From assembly GCA_015272325.1 (NCBI GenBank), contig JACYLU010000021.1, positions 62,001 through 126,000 on the forward strand: a DNA stretch of 64,000 nt, written 5' to 3'. Position numbers and translations under genes: made by a program. The first letter of the stretch is position 1. Every line of letters begins with the position of its first letter. The notes under the pieces were generated by a model. It ran no database searches. It worked only from the letters and a program-made list of their open reading frames with translations, and was not told the DNA's origin. Shown one piece after another: positions 25,247-33,728 of this stretch. The DNA comes from Synechococcales cyanobacterium C42_A2020_086 (lineage in GTDB: Bacteria > Cyanobacteriota > Cyanobacteriia > Elainellales > Elainellaceae).

Positions 25247-27227
25247 GAATAAAATCCGATTCGTCGTCAAATCAGGCCAGGGCAAAGCCCCAGAAGGCAG
25301 TATGAGCCGTAAGGGTGCAGTTTGCATTGCTTGTAAAACACCTGTTCCTTTTGAGTACATTCGCTCAGAAGGATGCAGAGTAGGTATGGGATCGCAGCTT
25401 ATGGCGATCGTTGCTGAGGGTAAATCGGGCAGGGTTTATCTTTCGCCTGATGAGTACCATGTGGAAGTTGCCAATTCAGCACAGCCAACTTGGAAGCCAG
25501 AGGCAGAACTTCCTGATAATACTCGTGATATTCGCCCTCAAATTTATGGGTTGCCAACCTATGGCGACCTCTTCACCCCCCGGCAATTGGTGGCCCTCAC
25601 CACCTTCAGCGATCTGGTGGGGGAAGCACGGGAACGGGCAACTCAGGATGCCCTTGCCGCTGGCCTACCCGATGATGATGTGCCCCTGGCAGAGGGCGGA
25701 ACCGGGGCGAGAGCCTATGGAGAGGCGATCGCGACTTATTTGGCATTTGCAGTAGATAAGATGACAGATTATCACTCTGATCTTTGCAGTTGGCACTCAG
25801 GACGAGACACTATTCGCAATACCTTTGGTAGACAAGCCATTCCGATGGTGTGGGATTTTGCCGAAGCCAATCCAATGAGTGATTCAACAGGCAACTTTAA
25901 CGGTGCCATTGAATGGGTTGTCAAAGTCCTGGAAATAGCCCATCCACACGCCTACTCAAAAGTCACCCAACATGACGCAACCGCCCCTCACCCCAACGAC
26001 ACCACCCCCAAACTCATCTCCACCGACCCGCCCTATTACGACAACATCGGTTACGCAGACTTAGCAGATTTTTTCTATGTCTGGCTGCGGCGCTCCCTCA
26101 GTTCCATTTATCCCACCACTTTCAGCACGCTCCTCGTCCCCAAAGCTCAAGAACTCGTCGCTACCCCCTATCGCTTTGATGGCAGCAAACAAAAAGCTCA
26201 AGCATTCTTTGAAGCAGGACTCGGTAAAGCCTTCAATCGAATGCACGAAATCTCCCATGCGGATTATCCGCTAACGGTTTACTACGCCTTCAAGCAAGCA
26301 GAAACAGATCAAAAAGGCAAAAGTGATGAATCCATCGCTTCTACCGGATGGGAAACCATGCTAGAAGGCTTAATCAAAGCCGATTTCACCATTGATGGCA
26401 CCTGGCCCATGCGGAGCGAACTCAGTAACCGCATGGTCGCATCCGGCACTAACGCCCTCGCCTCCTCGATCGTCCTTGTCTGCCGCCCCCGCCCCGCCGA
26501 TGCGCCCAAAATCACCCGTCGCCAATTCCTCACCAACTCAAACGCCAACTGCCCCCCGCCCTCAAAACGCTCCAGCAAGGCAACATCGCCCCCGTCGATC
26601 TCGCCCAGGCCAGCATCGGCCCCGGTATGGCCATCTACTCCCAATACGCCGCCGTCCTCGAAAACGATGGTTCCCCCCTGCGCGTCCGCACCGCCCTGCA
26701 ACTGATCAACCAACTCCTCGACGAATACCTCACCGAACAGGAAGGCGAATTCGACAGCGACACCCGCTGGGCGCTCACCTGGTTCGAGCAATACCAGTTT
26801 GAACCCGGCCAGTACGGCGACGCCGAAACCCTCAGCAAAGCCAAAAACACCAGCGTCCAGGGCATGGTGGAAGCGGGCATCCTGGAAGCCAAAGGCGGCA
26901 AAGTGCGCCTACTCCAACGCAGCGAACTAAAGTCAGACTGGAATCCCGCCCAAGACCACCGCATCCCCGACTGGGAAATCACCCAATACCTCATCCATGC
27001 CCTCGATCAACAGGGCGAAACCGGAGCCGCCGCACTGCTGGCTAAACTGGGAGGCAGAGGTGAAATTGCCCGCGACCTCGCCTATCGGCTGTATAGCCTG
27101 TGCGATAAAAAAGGCTGGACCCAAGAGAGCCTCGCCTACAACAGCCTCGTCATCTCCTGGCCCGAAATCAGCCGCCTCGCCGCAGATATGCAGTCCACCA
27201 CCCCTCTCCAAACCAGCTTGCTCTAAC

Positions 27228-27287
27228 CTCCGTGCTCTCCGTGCCTCTGTGGTGAATACGAACCACGGAGACACAGAGACCACAGAG
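27228..27287. repeat. 60-nt palindromic repeat (copy h)
   Basis: Arms 27228-27253 and 27262-27287 with the 8-nt spacer GAATACGA. It starts 1 nt after the methylase stop codon. Confidence 0.9.
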
Positions 27288-27288
27288 A

Positions 27289-27364
27289 TTTCCCCCAAGG
27301 AGACACCCCACTGCATCAAGTCCGTTCTATCCTGAAACACCTAGCCAAGCGCGAACAGCCCTAA
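27289..27364 (+). pseudogene. Deletion scar: Uma2 leader fused to the 3' end of a nuclease gene
   Basis: 27289-27308 is identical to the 20 nt just upstream of the Uma2 gene at 28180 (up to the base before its ATG). From 27311 the sequence reads LHQVRSILKHLAKREQP-stop, matching the last residues of the nuclease gene at 28855-29484 (LYQVLSILKQLAKLGQP-stop). A deletion in an ancestral repeat-Uma2-repeat-nuclease array, like the one still present downstream, would produce exactly this. Confidence 0.8.
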
Positions 27365-27366
27365 CC

Positions 27367-27426
27367 CTCCGTGCCCTCCGCGCCTCTGTGGTGAATACGA
27401 ACCACGGAGACACAGAGACCACAGAG
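27367..27426. repeat. 60-nt palindromic repeat (copy i)
   Basis: Arms 27367-27392 and 27401-27426 with spacer GAATACGA. It begins 2 nt after the stop codon of the nuclease remnant. Confidence 0.9.
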
Positions 27427-27447
27427 CTACCCTTATCCACCCAGCCT

Positions 27448-28092
27448 ATGGTCACCCTCCAACTCCGACAACTCACCGTTCCCCCCGGTCAACGCCTGCT
27501 GATTCAGGATGTCAACTGGTCAGAATTTGAAGCCATCCTGGATGAACTGGGCGAAAAACGCGCTAGCCGCATTGCCTATAGCGATGGAACGTTGGAAATC
27601 CGAATGCCATTACCCAAACACGAGCGGGAGAAATCAATTATCGGAGATATTATCAAAATCCTATTGGAAGAACTAGAAATTGACTGCGAATGTTTTGGCT
27701 CAACGACGTTCAAGCGGCAAGAAATGAACTACGGCATTGAACCGGATGAGTGCTTCTATATCCAAAACCATGAAACCATGATTGGCAAAGATCGGCTGGA
27801 CTTATCCGTTGACCCGCCTCCCGATCTCGCCATTGAGGTCGATGTCACCTCCAAAACCCAGCTCGAAGCTTACACCCGCCTGGGAGTTCCGGAACTCTGG
27901 GTCTACGAAGATACTGAGCTAAAAATTTACATCCTGCAATCCGGGCAATATCAGGTTTCTGCTACCAGCCCAACCTTTCCCGATTTGCCAATTGTGGCGT
28001 GGGTATCAGAAGTATTAGAGCAGAGCCGAGAGCTTGGCCGAAGTCCAGCCTTACGCGCCTTTCGCCAAAAAATCAGATCCCGCTCAGCCTGA
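27448..28092 (+). CDS. Uma2-family PD-(D/E)xK protein A
   Basis: 214 residues from the ATG at 27448; an upstream in-frame ATG lies in the repeat and is not a likely start. Uma2 signatures: an N-terminal strand-helix region, SRIAYSDGTLEIRMPLPKHE, the strand with catalytic acidic residues in IEPDECFYIQN, and PPDLAIEVDVTSK followed by YTRLGVPELWVY. The fold is that of restriction-endonuclease-like nucleases, but the role of Uma2 proteins is unknown. The sequence differs clearly from the two downstream Uma2 copies, so it is a different subfamily. Repeats i and j bound it on both sides. Confidence 0.9.
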   Translation: MVTLQLRQLTVPPGQRLLIQDVNWSEFEAILDELGEKRASRIAYSDGTLEIRMPLPKHEREKSIIGDIIKILLEELEIDCECFGSTTFKRQEMNYGIEPDECFYIQNHETMIGKDRLDLSVDPPPDLAIEVDVTSKTQLEAYTRLGVPELWVYEDTELKIYILQSGQYQVSATSPTFPDLPIVAWVSEVLEQSRELGRSPALRAFRQKIRSRSA

Positions 28093-28098
28093 TAAACC

Positions 28099-28158
28099 CT
28101 CCGTGCCCTCCGCGCCTCTGTGGTAAATACGAACCACGGAGACACCGAGCACACAGAG
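28099..28158. repeat. 60-nt palindromic repeat (copy j)
   Basis: Arms 28099-28124 and 28133-28158. It opens the first copy of a 733-bp duplicated block and differs from copy l at one position. Confidence 0.9.
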
Positions 28159-28179
28159 CTTTCCCCCAAGGAGACACCC

Positions 28180-28752
28180 ATGATCGCCCTGAAACTCCGA
28201 CCCACCCTGCAACTTACCGATGAAGTGTTTGAGCAACTCTGCCAGCAAAACCCTGACCTGCGCCTCGAACGCACCGCCCAAGGAGAATTGATTGCCATGG
28301 CCCCCGCCGGCAGTGAAAGTGGATATCGCAATGCCGATTTGCTAGGTCAACTCTGGCAGTGGAATCGCCAGATGCGCCTAGGCGTGGTCTTCGACTCCTC
28401 CGCCGGATTCACCTTGCCCAACGGTGCCATTCGCTCTCCTGATGCCGCCTGGGTGGAACAATCGCGCTGGGAACGCCTCACGCCTGAGCAACGCCGCAAA
28501 TTTGCCCCCCTCTGCCCCGACTTTGTGCTGGAACTCAAATCCCCCACCGATGACCTCACTACTCTCCAAGCCAAGCTGCAAGAATACATCGACAATGGCG
28601 CCCAACTCGGTTGGCTGATTGACCCGGAAACCCAGTGCGTCTACTGCTATCGACCCGGACAAGCAGTGCAACTTTTAGAACGTCCGGTCAGCCTCTGCGG
28701 CGACCCAGTGCTCCCCAACTTTGTGATGGACTTCAACCTCATCTGGGAGTGA
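28180..28752 (+). CDS. Uma2-family PD-(D/E)xK protein B, copy 1
   Basis: 190 residues. AAGGAG precedes the ATG at 28180. Family signature: LRLERTAQGELIAMAPAGSE, the strand pair SPDAAWVEQSRW, the E-x-K core CPDFVLELKSPTD, then a helix and GAQLGWLIDPETQCVYCY. Nuclease-like fold; the biological role of the family is unresolved. The protein is identical to the product of 29568-30140. Upstream and downstream repeats make it look like a movable gene block inserted between methylase and ATPase genes. Confidence 0.92.
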   Translation: MIALKLRPTLQLTDEVFEQLCQQNPDLRLERTAQGELIAMAPAGSESGYRNADLLGQLWQWNRQMRLGVVFDSSAGFTLPNGAIRSPDAAWVEQSRWERLTPEQRRKFAPLCPDFVLELKSPTDDLTTLQAKLQEYIDNGAQLGWLIDPETQCVYCYRPGQAVQLLERPVSLCGDPVLPNFVMDFNLIWE

Positions 28753-28771
28753 TCATCAAAGCCCCCTAACC

Positions 28772-28831
28772 CTCCGTGCCCTCTGTGCCTCTGTGGTGGA
28801 TACGAACCACGGAAACACCGAGCACACAGAG
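28772..28831. repeat. 60-nt palindromic repeat (copy k)
   Basis: Arms 28772-28797 and 28806-28831. It ends the first duplicated block and differs from copy m at two positions. Confidence 0.9.
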
Positions 28832-28854
28832 ATAGTCCCTCCAGGTATTCTCCA

Positions 28855-29484
28855 ATGACCACGACCATCCCAGCCGCTGAAGTAACCCTCCGCACTCTCA
28901 AACAAACGCTCAATCTGCAGGAGTCTACGGATCCGCAGTTCTTTTCAGAATGGCAGATCGAGACTGGGGAACTTGCGGAGATGGAACAGGTCTATCTCGA
29001 TCGCGTCAAGGGCAACTTTTTAGACTTGCTCGAAGATCCTCCTGCCCTAGAAAATGGCGTCAAAATGGTGGTACTTGCCCCATTGCTCGATCTGGCTGGA
29101 TTTTATCGTCGTCCTTTTCGGATCACCACCGAAACCAGCATCGCCATCGAACTAGAAGACGAAGGACGGGTCATTCAAGGCCGTATCGACGTATTAGTGC
29201 TCAACCAGTTTCTCTGGCTAGTGGTCATCGAATCCAAACGCAGTGATTTTGCCGTGACTCGCGCCCTGCCTCCAACCTTAGCCTACATGCTGGGGAATCC
29301 TAAACGAGAACACCCTACCTTCGGCCTCATTACCAACGGCACCGACTTTTTATTCCTCAAAGCCACCCACCCACCCATTGCTCAGTACGCTACCTCTCGC
29401 CTCTTTTCCCTCCTCAATCCCGGTAACGAACTGTATCAAGTCCTATCCATTCTGAAACAGCTAGCCAAGCTTGGACAGCCCTAA
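28855..29484 (+). CDS. HsdR N-terminal-like nuclease-fold protein
   Basis: 209 residues. After an N-terminal helical part there is the type I restriction R-subunit N-terminal (HSDR_N) pattern: LVLNQFLWLVVIESKR preceded by GRIDV, giving the D...E-x-K core of PD-(D/E)xK nucleases, then LAYMLGNPKREHPTFGLITN and DFLFLKAT. The protein stops there: no helicase or translocase domain follows, so it is a stand-alone nuclease-like module. It lies between repeats k and l. A 17-codon 3' remnant of a second copy survives at 27311-27364. It may assist the HMA system or be a passenger. Confidence 0.85.
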   Translation: MTTTIPAAEVTLRTLKQTLNLQESTDPQFFSEWQIETGELAEMEQVYLDRVKGNFLDLLEDPPALENGVKMVVLAPLLDLAGFYRRPFRITTETSIAIELEDEGRVIQGRIDVLVLNQFLWLVVIESKRSDFAVTRALPPTLAYMLGNPKREHPTFGLITNGTDFLFLKATHPPIAQYATSRLFSLLNPGNELYQVLSILKQLAKLGQP

Positions 29485-29486
29485 CC

Positions 29487-29546
29487 CTCCGTGCCCTCCG
29501 CGCCTCTGTGGTAAATACGAACCACGGAGACACAGAGCACACAGAG
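29487..29546. repeat. 60-nt palindromic repeat (copy l)
   Basis: Arms 29487-29512 and 29521-29546, starting 2 nt after the nuclease stop codon. It opens the second duplicated block. Confidence 0.9.
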
Positions 29547-29567
29547 CTTTCCCCCAAGGAGACGCCC

Positions 29568-30140
29568 ATGATCGCCCTGAAACTCCGACCCACCCTGCAA
29601 CTTACCGATGAAGTGTTTGAGCAACTCTGCCAGCAAAACCCTGACCTGCGCCTCGAACGCACCGCCCAAGGAGAATTGATTGCCATGGCCCCCGCCGGCA
29701 GTGAAAGTGGATATCGCAATGCCGATTTGCTAGGTCAACTCTGGCAGTGGAATCGCCAGATGCGCCTAGGCGTGGTCTTCGACTCCTCCGCCGGATTCAC
29801 CTTGCCCAACGGTGCCATTCGCTCTCCTGATGCCGCCTGGGTGGAACAATCGCGCTGGGAACGCCTCACGCCTGAGCAACGCCGCAAATTTGCCCCCCTC
29901 TGCCCCGACTTTGTGCTGGAACTCAAATCCCCCACCGATGACCTCACTACTCTCCAAGCCAAGCTGCAAGAATACATCGACAATGGCGCCCAACTCGGTT
30001 GGCTGATTGACCCGGAAACCCAGTGCGTCTACTGCTATCGACCCGGACAAGCAGTGCAACTTTTAGAACGTCCGGTCAGCCTCTGCGGCGACCCAGTGCT
30101 CCCCAACTTTGTGATGGACTTCAACCTCATCTGGGAGTGA
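29568..30140 (+). CDS. Uma2-family PD-(D/E)xK protein B, copy 2
   Basis: 190 residues, identical in protein sequence to the product of 28180-28752 and, as far as I can see, in nucleotide sequence too. The leader differs by one base (GACGCCC instead of GACACCC before the ATG). The same AAGGAG site is present. Exact identity inside the gene with differences only in the flanks suggests very recent duplication or ongoing gene conversion. Confidence 0.92.
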   Translation: MIALKLRPTLQLTDEVFEQLCQQNPDLRLERTAQGELIAMAPAGSESGYRNADLLGQLWQWNRQMRLGVVFDSSAGFTLPNGAIRSPDAAWVEQSRWERLTPEQRRKFAPLCPDFVLELKSPTDDLTTLQAKLQEYIDNGAQLGWLIDPETQCVYCYRPGQAVQLLERPVSLCGDPVLPNFVMDFNLIWE

Positions 30141-30159
30141 TCATCAAAGCCCCCTAACC

Positions 30160-30219
30160 CTCTGTGCCCTCTGTGCCTCTGTGGTGAATACGAACCACGG
30201 AAACACCGAGCACACAGAG
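30160..30219. repeat. 60-nt palindromic repeat (copy m)
   Basis: Arms 30160-30185 and 30194-30219. It is the last copy of the family, 30 nt before the DUF499 gene start; no copy is seen beyond it. Confidence 0.9.
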
Positions 30220-30249
30220 ACCCTCTCCCACCCTCACCCAGTTACTTCC

Positions 30250-33200
30250 ATGGCCATTAGCAATCACGAACGAGTTGGACGTGCTCTCAATCTACTCCGC
30301 AACGGGCTTTACCCCTTCGTTGAACGCGAGATGAAAGCCATCCACGGCGATCGCTGGCTAATCCCTGCCTCCGCCTGCCTACCCGACAGCTACGTCAAAC
30401 ACAAGCCTGTCCAAGAGGTGCTTCAAGAAGACGTCTCCGCCCTGCTGATTGTCATGTGGGAGCAATGGAACAGCATTTTCAAGCAAAGCCTGGGACAATC
30501 CGAACGCACCCTGGTTAGCGAACTCCGCACCACCCGCAACGACTGGGCACACACCACCACCTTCTCCACCGATGACGCCTACCGGGCCCTCGACAGCATC
30601 GCCCGTCTCCTCACGGCTATTTCTGCCCCCGAAGCCGCCGAAGTCGAAAAGCAAAAGCAAGAACTTCTGCGCCTCCGATTTGAAGAGCAAGCCCGCAACC
30701 TTACCCGCCGCACCACCATTGCCCCAACCGAAGGCCAACCCCAAGCAGGACTCAAACCCTGGCGCGAAATTGCCACTCCCCACCCCGATGTTGCCTCCGG
30801 GCGCTTCCAGCAAGCTGAATTTGCCGCCGACCTCTGGCAGGTCTATCTGGATGAAGGTTCCGACGAATACCGTGACCCCACCGAATTCTATCGCCGCACC
30901 TATCTCACCGACGGGCTGCGACAACTGCTGAAAAATGCCCTGCGGCGGTTGAGCGGTCAGGGCGGCGATCCGGTCATCGAACTGCAAACCAACTTTGGCG
31001 GCGGCAAAACCCACGCCATGCTGGCCCTCTATCACCTGTGTCAGGCCATGCAAATCTCGGACTTGCCTGGGATGGAACCGCTCTTTCAGGACGTGGGGAT
31101 TGCTGCGCCGCCTCAAAATGTCAATGTGGCAGTTTTGGTGGGGAACAAACTCCAGCCCAGCGGCATTGTGCCTTACAAACTAGAACAGCGCAGCCAGAAT
31201 CGCCCCGTGATCCGAACCCTCTGGGGAGAACTGGCCTGGCAACTGGGAGGAGCCGAGGGCTATGAACTAGTGCGGCAAGCGGATGAAACTTCCACGAACC
31301 CCGGCGATGCCCTTAAGGTGTTGTTCAACCGCTTTTCTCCCTGCCTGATTCTGATCGATGAATGGGTCGCCTACGCCCGCCAACTCCACGAACAAAGCGA
31401 CTTACCCGGCGGCAGTTTCGATACCCAATTCACCTTTGCCCAGACCCTCAGCGAATCTGCCAAAAATGCCAGAGATACCCTGCTGGTGGTCAGTATTCCA
31501 TCGTCTGATATTGAGATTGGCGGCGACCGCGGCAAAGAAGCCCTCGACCGGCTCAAAAATGCCATCGGTCGGGTGGAATCCCCCTGGCGACCTGCCAGTG
31601 CTGAAGAAAGTTTTGAAATCGTTCGGCGGCGGCTGTTTCAGCCCATTACCGACCCTAGCCTATTTGTGCAGCGAGATGTGGTCATTAAAGCCTTTATGGA
31701 CATGTATCGCACCCAAGGCCAGGAGTTTCCCAGCGAATGCAAAGAAGCCGATTACGAGCGCCGTCTGAAAGCCGCCTACCCCATCCATCCCGAACTGTTT
31801 GATCGCCTCTACACCGACTGGTCTACCCTCGACAAATTCCAGCGCACCCGGGGTGTCCTGCGGTTGATGGCCAAGGTCATCCATTCCCTCTGGGAGCGTA
31901 ATGACCAGAGCCTGATGATGATGCCTGCCCACGTGCCCATGGACGATCAGCAGGTGCAGTCTGAACTGACGCGCTACCTGGAAGATAACTGGCTGCCCGT
32001 GATCGACAAGGATGTCGATGGCACCAACTCCCTGCCCTTGACCCTCGATCGCAACAATCCCAACCTCGGTCGATACTCTGCTTGCCGTCGGGTCACCCGC
32101 ACCATCTATATGGGGTCTGCGCCCACCCTGCGCGCTGCCAACCGGGGACTCGACGATCGCCGCATCAAACTCGGCTGTGTGCAACCCGGCGAAACCCCCG
32201 CCACCTTTGGTGATGCCCTGCGACGACTCACCGACCAAGCCACCTACCTCTACGTCGACGACAGCAAACGCTATTGGATTTCCACCCAACCCAACGTCAA
32301 CCGCACGGCTTTGGAACGGGCTGAGCAGATTTTGAGCGATCGCCACCCCGTCTGGAACGAAATCATCAAACGCCTCAAAGCTGACAAAAGTCGGGGAGAA
32401 TTCAGCGCTGTCCATGTCGCTCCCCACTCCACCACCGACATTCCCGACGACTGCACCCAGGGTGTCCGGCTAGTAGTTTTGCATCCCGAACAATGTCACA
32501 GCAGAGGCAGCACAGATAGCCCCGCCCGCCAATGGGTCGAGAACGCCCTAAACCACAAAGGCAGCGGTCCCCGCTATTACAAAAACACCCTACTCTTTCT
32601 GGCACCAGATAAAGCCAAAATCGAAAATCTGGAACGCAATACCGCGCAGTATCTCGCCTGGAAAGCGATCGTCGATGAGAAAGAAACCCTCAACCTGGAT
32701 GCCTTCCAGAGCAACCAAGCCACCACCAAACTCAAGCAGTCCAACCAGGATGTCGATGCCATTCTCCGCGACACCTACCAGTGGCTTCTAGCCCCCACGC
32801 AACCCGATGCCCGAAGCGGCATTGAGTGGAAGGAAACCCGGCTGCAAGGGCAGGATTCCCCCATCTTGCAGGCAAGCCGCAAAGCGGTACACGAAGGAGA
32901 TTTGTTACCCAATTACTCCGCCACCAACTTGCGACTTGAAGCCCTCGACAAATATCTCTGGCGCGATACAAATCACATCGATCTCAAACGGCTGTGGGAC
33001 TATCTCACCCAGTATCTTTACCTGCCTCGCTTGCAAGATCAATCTGTGCTTCTAGCAGCCGTGCGCGATGGGGTTGCCAGAACCGACTGGGCGGATAACT
33101 TCGCCTACGCCGAAGGCTTTGATGAGGCCAAGGGCAAGTATCTTGGTCTGCGGGTCGCGACAGGCATCAACCCCAGCGTCAGCCCCCAAAGCCTGTTAGT

Positions 33201-33594
33201 CAAGCCAGAGGTTGCCCAAAAGCAATTGGACGAGGAGAGGACAAAGGAGGAAAGAGAAGCCAGGAAAGAGAACACCGGCGAAACAAGTCAACCACTGGCA
33301 CATCATCAGCCCACCGTCCCTCACTCCTCTGCGCTCTCTCCTCTTTCCTCTGCCCCTATCCTGCGCAGATTTTATGGGAATGTGGAGCTTGACGCGATGC
33401 GGATTAATCGAGATGCCTCCACGATCGCCCACGAAGTCATTCAACACCTCACCGCACTGAATGGCGCAACGGTCAAAGTCACGCTGGAGATTGAAGCTGA
33501 AATTCCTGAGGGCGTCCCCGATGATATAGTCCGAACGGTGATGGAGAACTGCCGGACACTCAAGTTTAAGACGCAATCATTTGAGCAGAGTTGA
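30250..33594 (+). CDS. DUF499 P-loop ATPase with HEPN-like N-terminus (HMA system)
   Basis: 1114 residues from the ATG at 30250; the longer frame from 30181 begins inside repeat m. The N-terminal 120 residues (ISNHERVGRALNLLRNGLYP, then FVEREM) match the Swt1-type HEPN domain seen at the start of DUF499 proteins. The DUF499 AAA-like core has Walker A NFGGGKTHAMLALYHL near residue 250 and Walker B CLILIDEWVAYAR near 366. Long helical parts follow, then an acidic/basic linker (about 990-1035) and a C-terminal domain starting FYGNVELDAMRINRDAST. DUF499 proteins are relatives of the BREX/Pgl ATPases PglY/BrxC. With the helicase and methylase this completes the three-gene HMA set. Confidence 0.92.
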   Translation: MAISNHERVGRALNLLRNGLYPFVEREMKAIHGDRWLIPASACLPDSYVKHKPVQEVLQEDVSALLIVMWEQWNSIFKQSLGQSERTLVSELRTTRNDWAHTTTFSTDDAYRALDSIARLLTAISAPEAAEVEKQKQELLRLRFEEQARNLTRRTTIAPTEGQPQAGLKPWREIATPHPDVASGRFQQAEFAADLWQVYLDEGSDEYRDPTEFYRRTYLTDGLRQLLKNALRRLSGQGGDPVIELQTNFGGGKTHAMLALYHLCQAMQISDLPGMEPLFQDVGIAAPPQNVNVAVLVGNKLQPSGIVPYKLEQRSQNRPVIRTLWGELAWQLGGAEGYELVRQADETSTNPGDALKVLFNRFSPCLILIDEWVAYARQLHEQSDLPGGSFDTQFTFAQTLSESAKNARDTLLVVSIPSSDIEIGGDRGKEALDRLKNAIGRVESPWRPASAEESFEIVRRRLFQPITDPSLFVQRDVVIKAFMDMYRTQGQEFPSECKEADYERRLKAAYPIHPELFDRLYTDWSTLDKFQRTRGVLRLMAKVIHSLWERNDQSLMMMPAHVPMDDQQVQSELTRYLEDNWLPVIDKDVDGTNSLPLTLDRNNPNLGRYSACRRVTRTIYMGSAPTLRAANRGLDDRRIKLGCVQPGETPATFGDALRRLTDQATYLYVDDSKRYWISTQPNVNRTALERAEQILSDRHPVWNEIIKRLKADKSRGEFSAVHVAPHSTTDIPDDCTQGVRLVVLHPEQCHSRGSTDSPARQWVENALNHKGSGPRYYKNTLLFLAPDKAKIENLERNTAQYLAWKAIVDEKETLNLDAFQSNQATTKLKQSNQDVDAILRDTYQWLLAPTQPDARSGIEWKETRLQGQDSPILQASRKAVHEGDLLPNYSATNLRLEALDKYLWRDTNHIDLKRLWDYLTQYLYLPRLQDQSVLLAAVRDGVARTDWADNFAYAEGFDEAKGKYLGLRVATGINPSVSPQSLLVKPEVAQKQLDEERTKEEREARKENTGETSQPLAHHQPTVPHSSALSPLSSAPILRRFYGNVELDAMRINRDASTIAHEVIQHLTALNGATVKVTLEIEAEIPEGVPDDIVRTVMENCRTLKFKTQSFEQS

Positions 33595-33728
33595 TCTGAC
33601 GAAATCAACGAAATAGGAGAGAAGTCGTTCAAGCTAGTCGCCAGGGAGGGCTAACACTGCATGGCAGCCAACGGAGCAAAGCTGCTGGTGTTGCACTTGA
33701 GCTTATCCGCCGCCGCACAACTGCACCG

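Larger units (their letters stand above)
24261..27226 (+). pseudogene. DUF1156 adenine-specific DNA methylase, frameshifted near 26537
   Basis: Intact product would be about 988 residues. The N-terminal DUF1156 region is clear (LIEIALPLEAINLESAREKS, LHLWWARRPLAACRAV). SAM-binding motif DPFAGGGSIPLEA lies near residue 155, a Zn-ribbon-like pair CPNPAC and CIACKTPVP in the middle, and the catalytic DPPYYDN near residue 588. After RRQFLTN the frame goes wrong and ends at 26705; the proper continuation (LKRQLPPALKTLQQGNIAP...) runs in another frame to 27226, including GMAIYSQY and a long helical C-terminal domain. One missing C at about 26537 explains this. Two palindromic repeats are read in frame earlier (25018-25043, 25189-25246). 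The catalytic part is intact, so a truncated enzyme could retain activity; a sequencing error is also possible. Confidence 0.9.
28099..28831. repeat. 733-bp direct duplication, first copy
   Basis: Repeat j, a Uma2 gene and repeat k. The second copy is 29487-30219, offset exactly 1388 nt without indels. I count four differences, all in the repeats or leader and none seen in the coding region. Confidence 0.9.
29487..30219. repeat. 733-bp direct duplication, second copy
   Basis: Repeat l, a Uma2 gene and repeat m; same length as 28099-28831. The shared repeats offer an obvious route for unequal recombination. Confidence 0.9.

Noticed and set aside
27228-30219. Integron cassette array with attC sites
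   Set aside because: The palindromes separate single genes like attC sites, but lack the conserved RYYYAAC/GTTRRRY ends, and no integrase gene is in the window.
23129-30219. CRISPR array
   Set aside because: The repeats are palindromic but are separated by whole genes or tandem at 76 nt only once; no unique 30-40-nt spacers and no cas genes.
19538-33594. DISARM or BREX system
   Set aside because: The helicase and ATPase have relatives in these systems, but DrmA, DrmB, DrmC and PglZ are absent.
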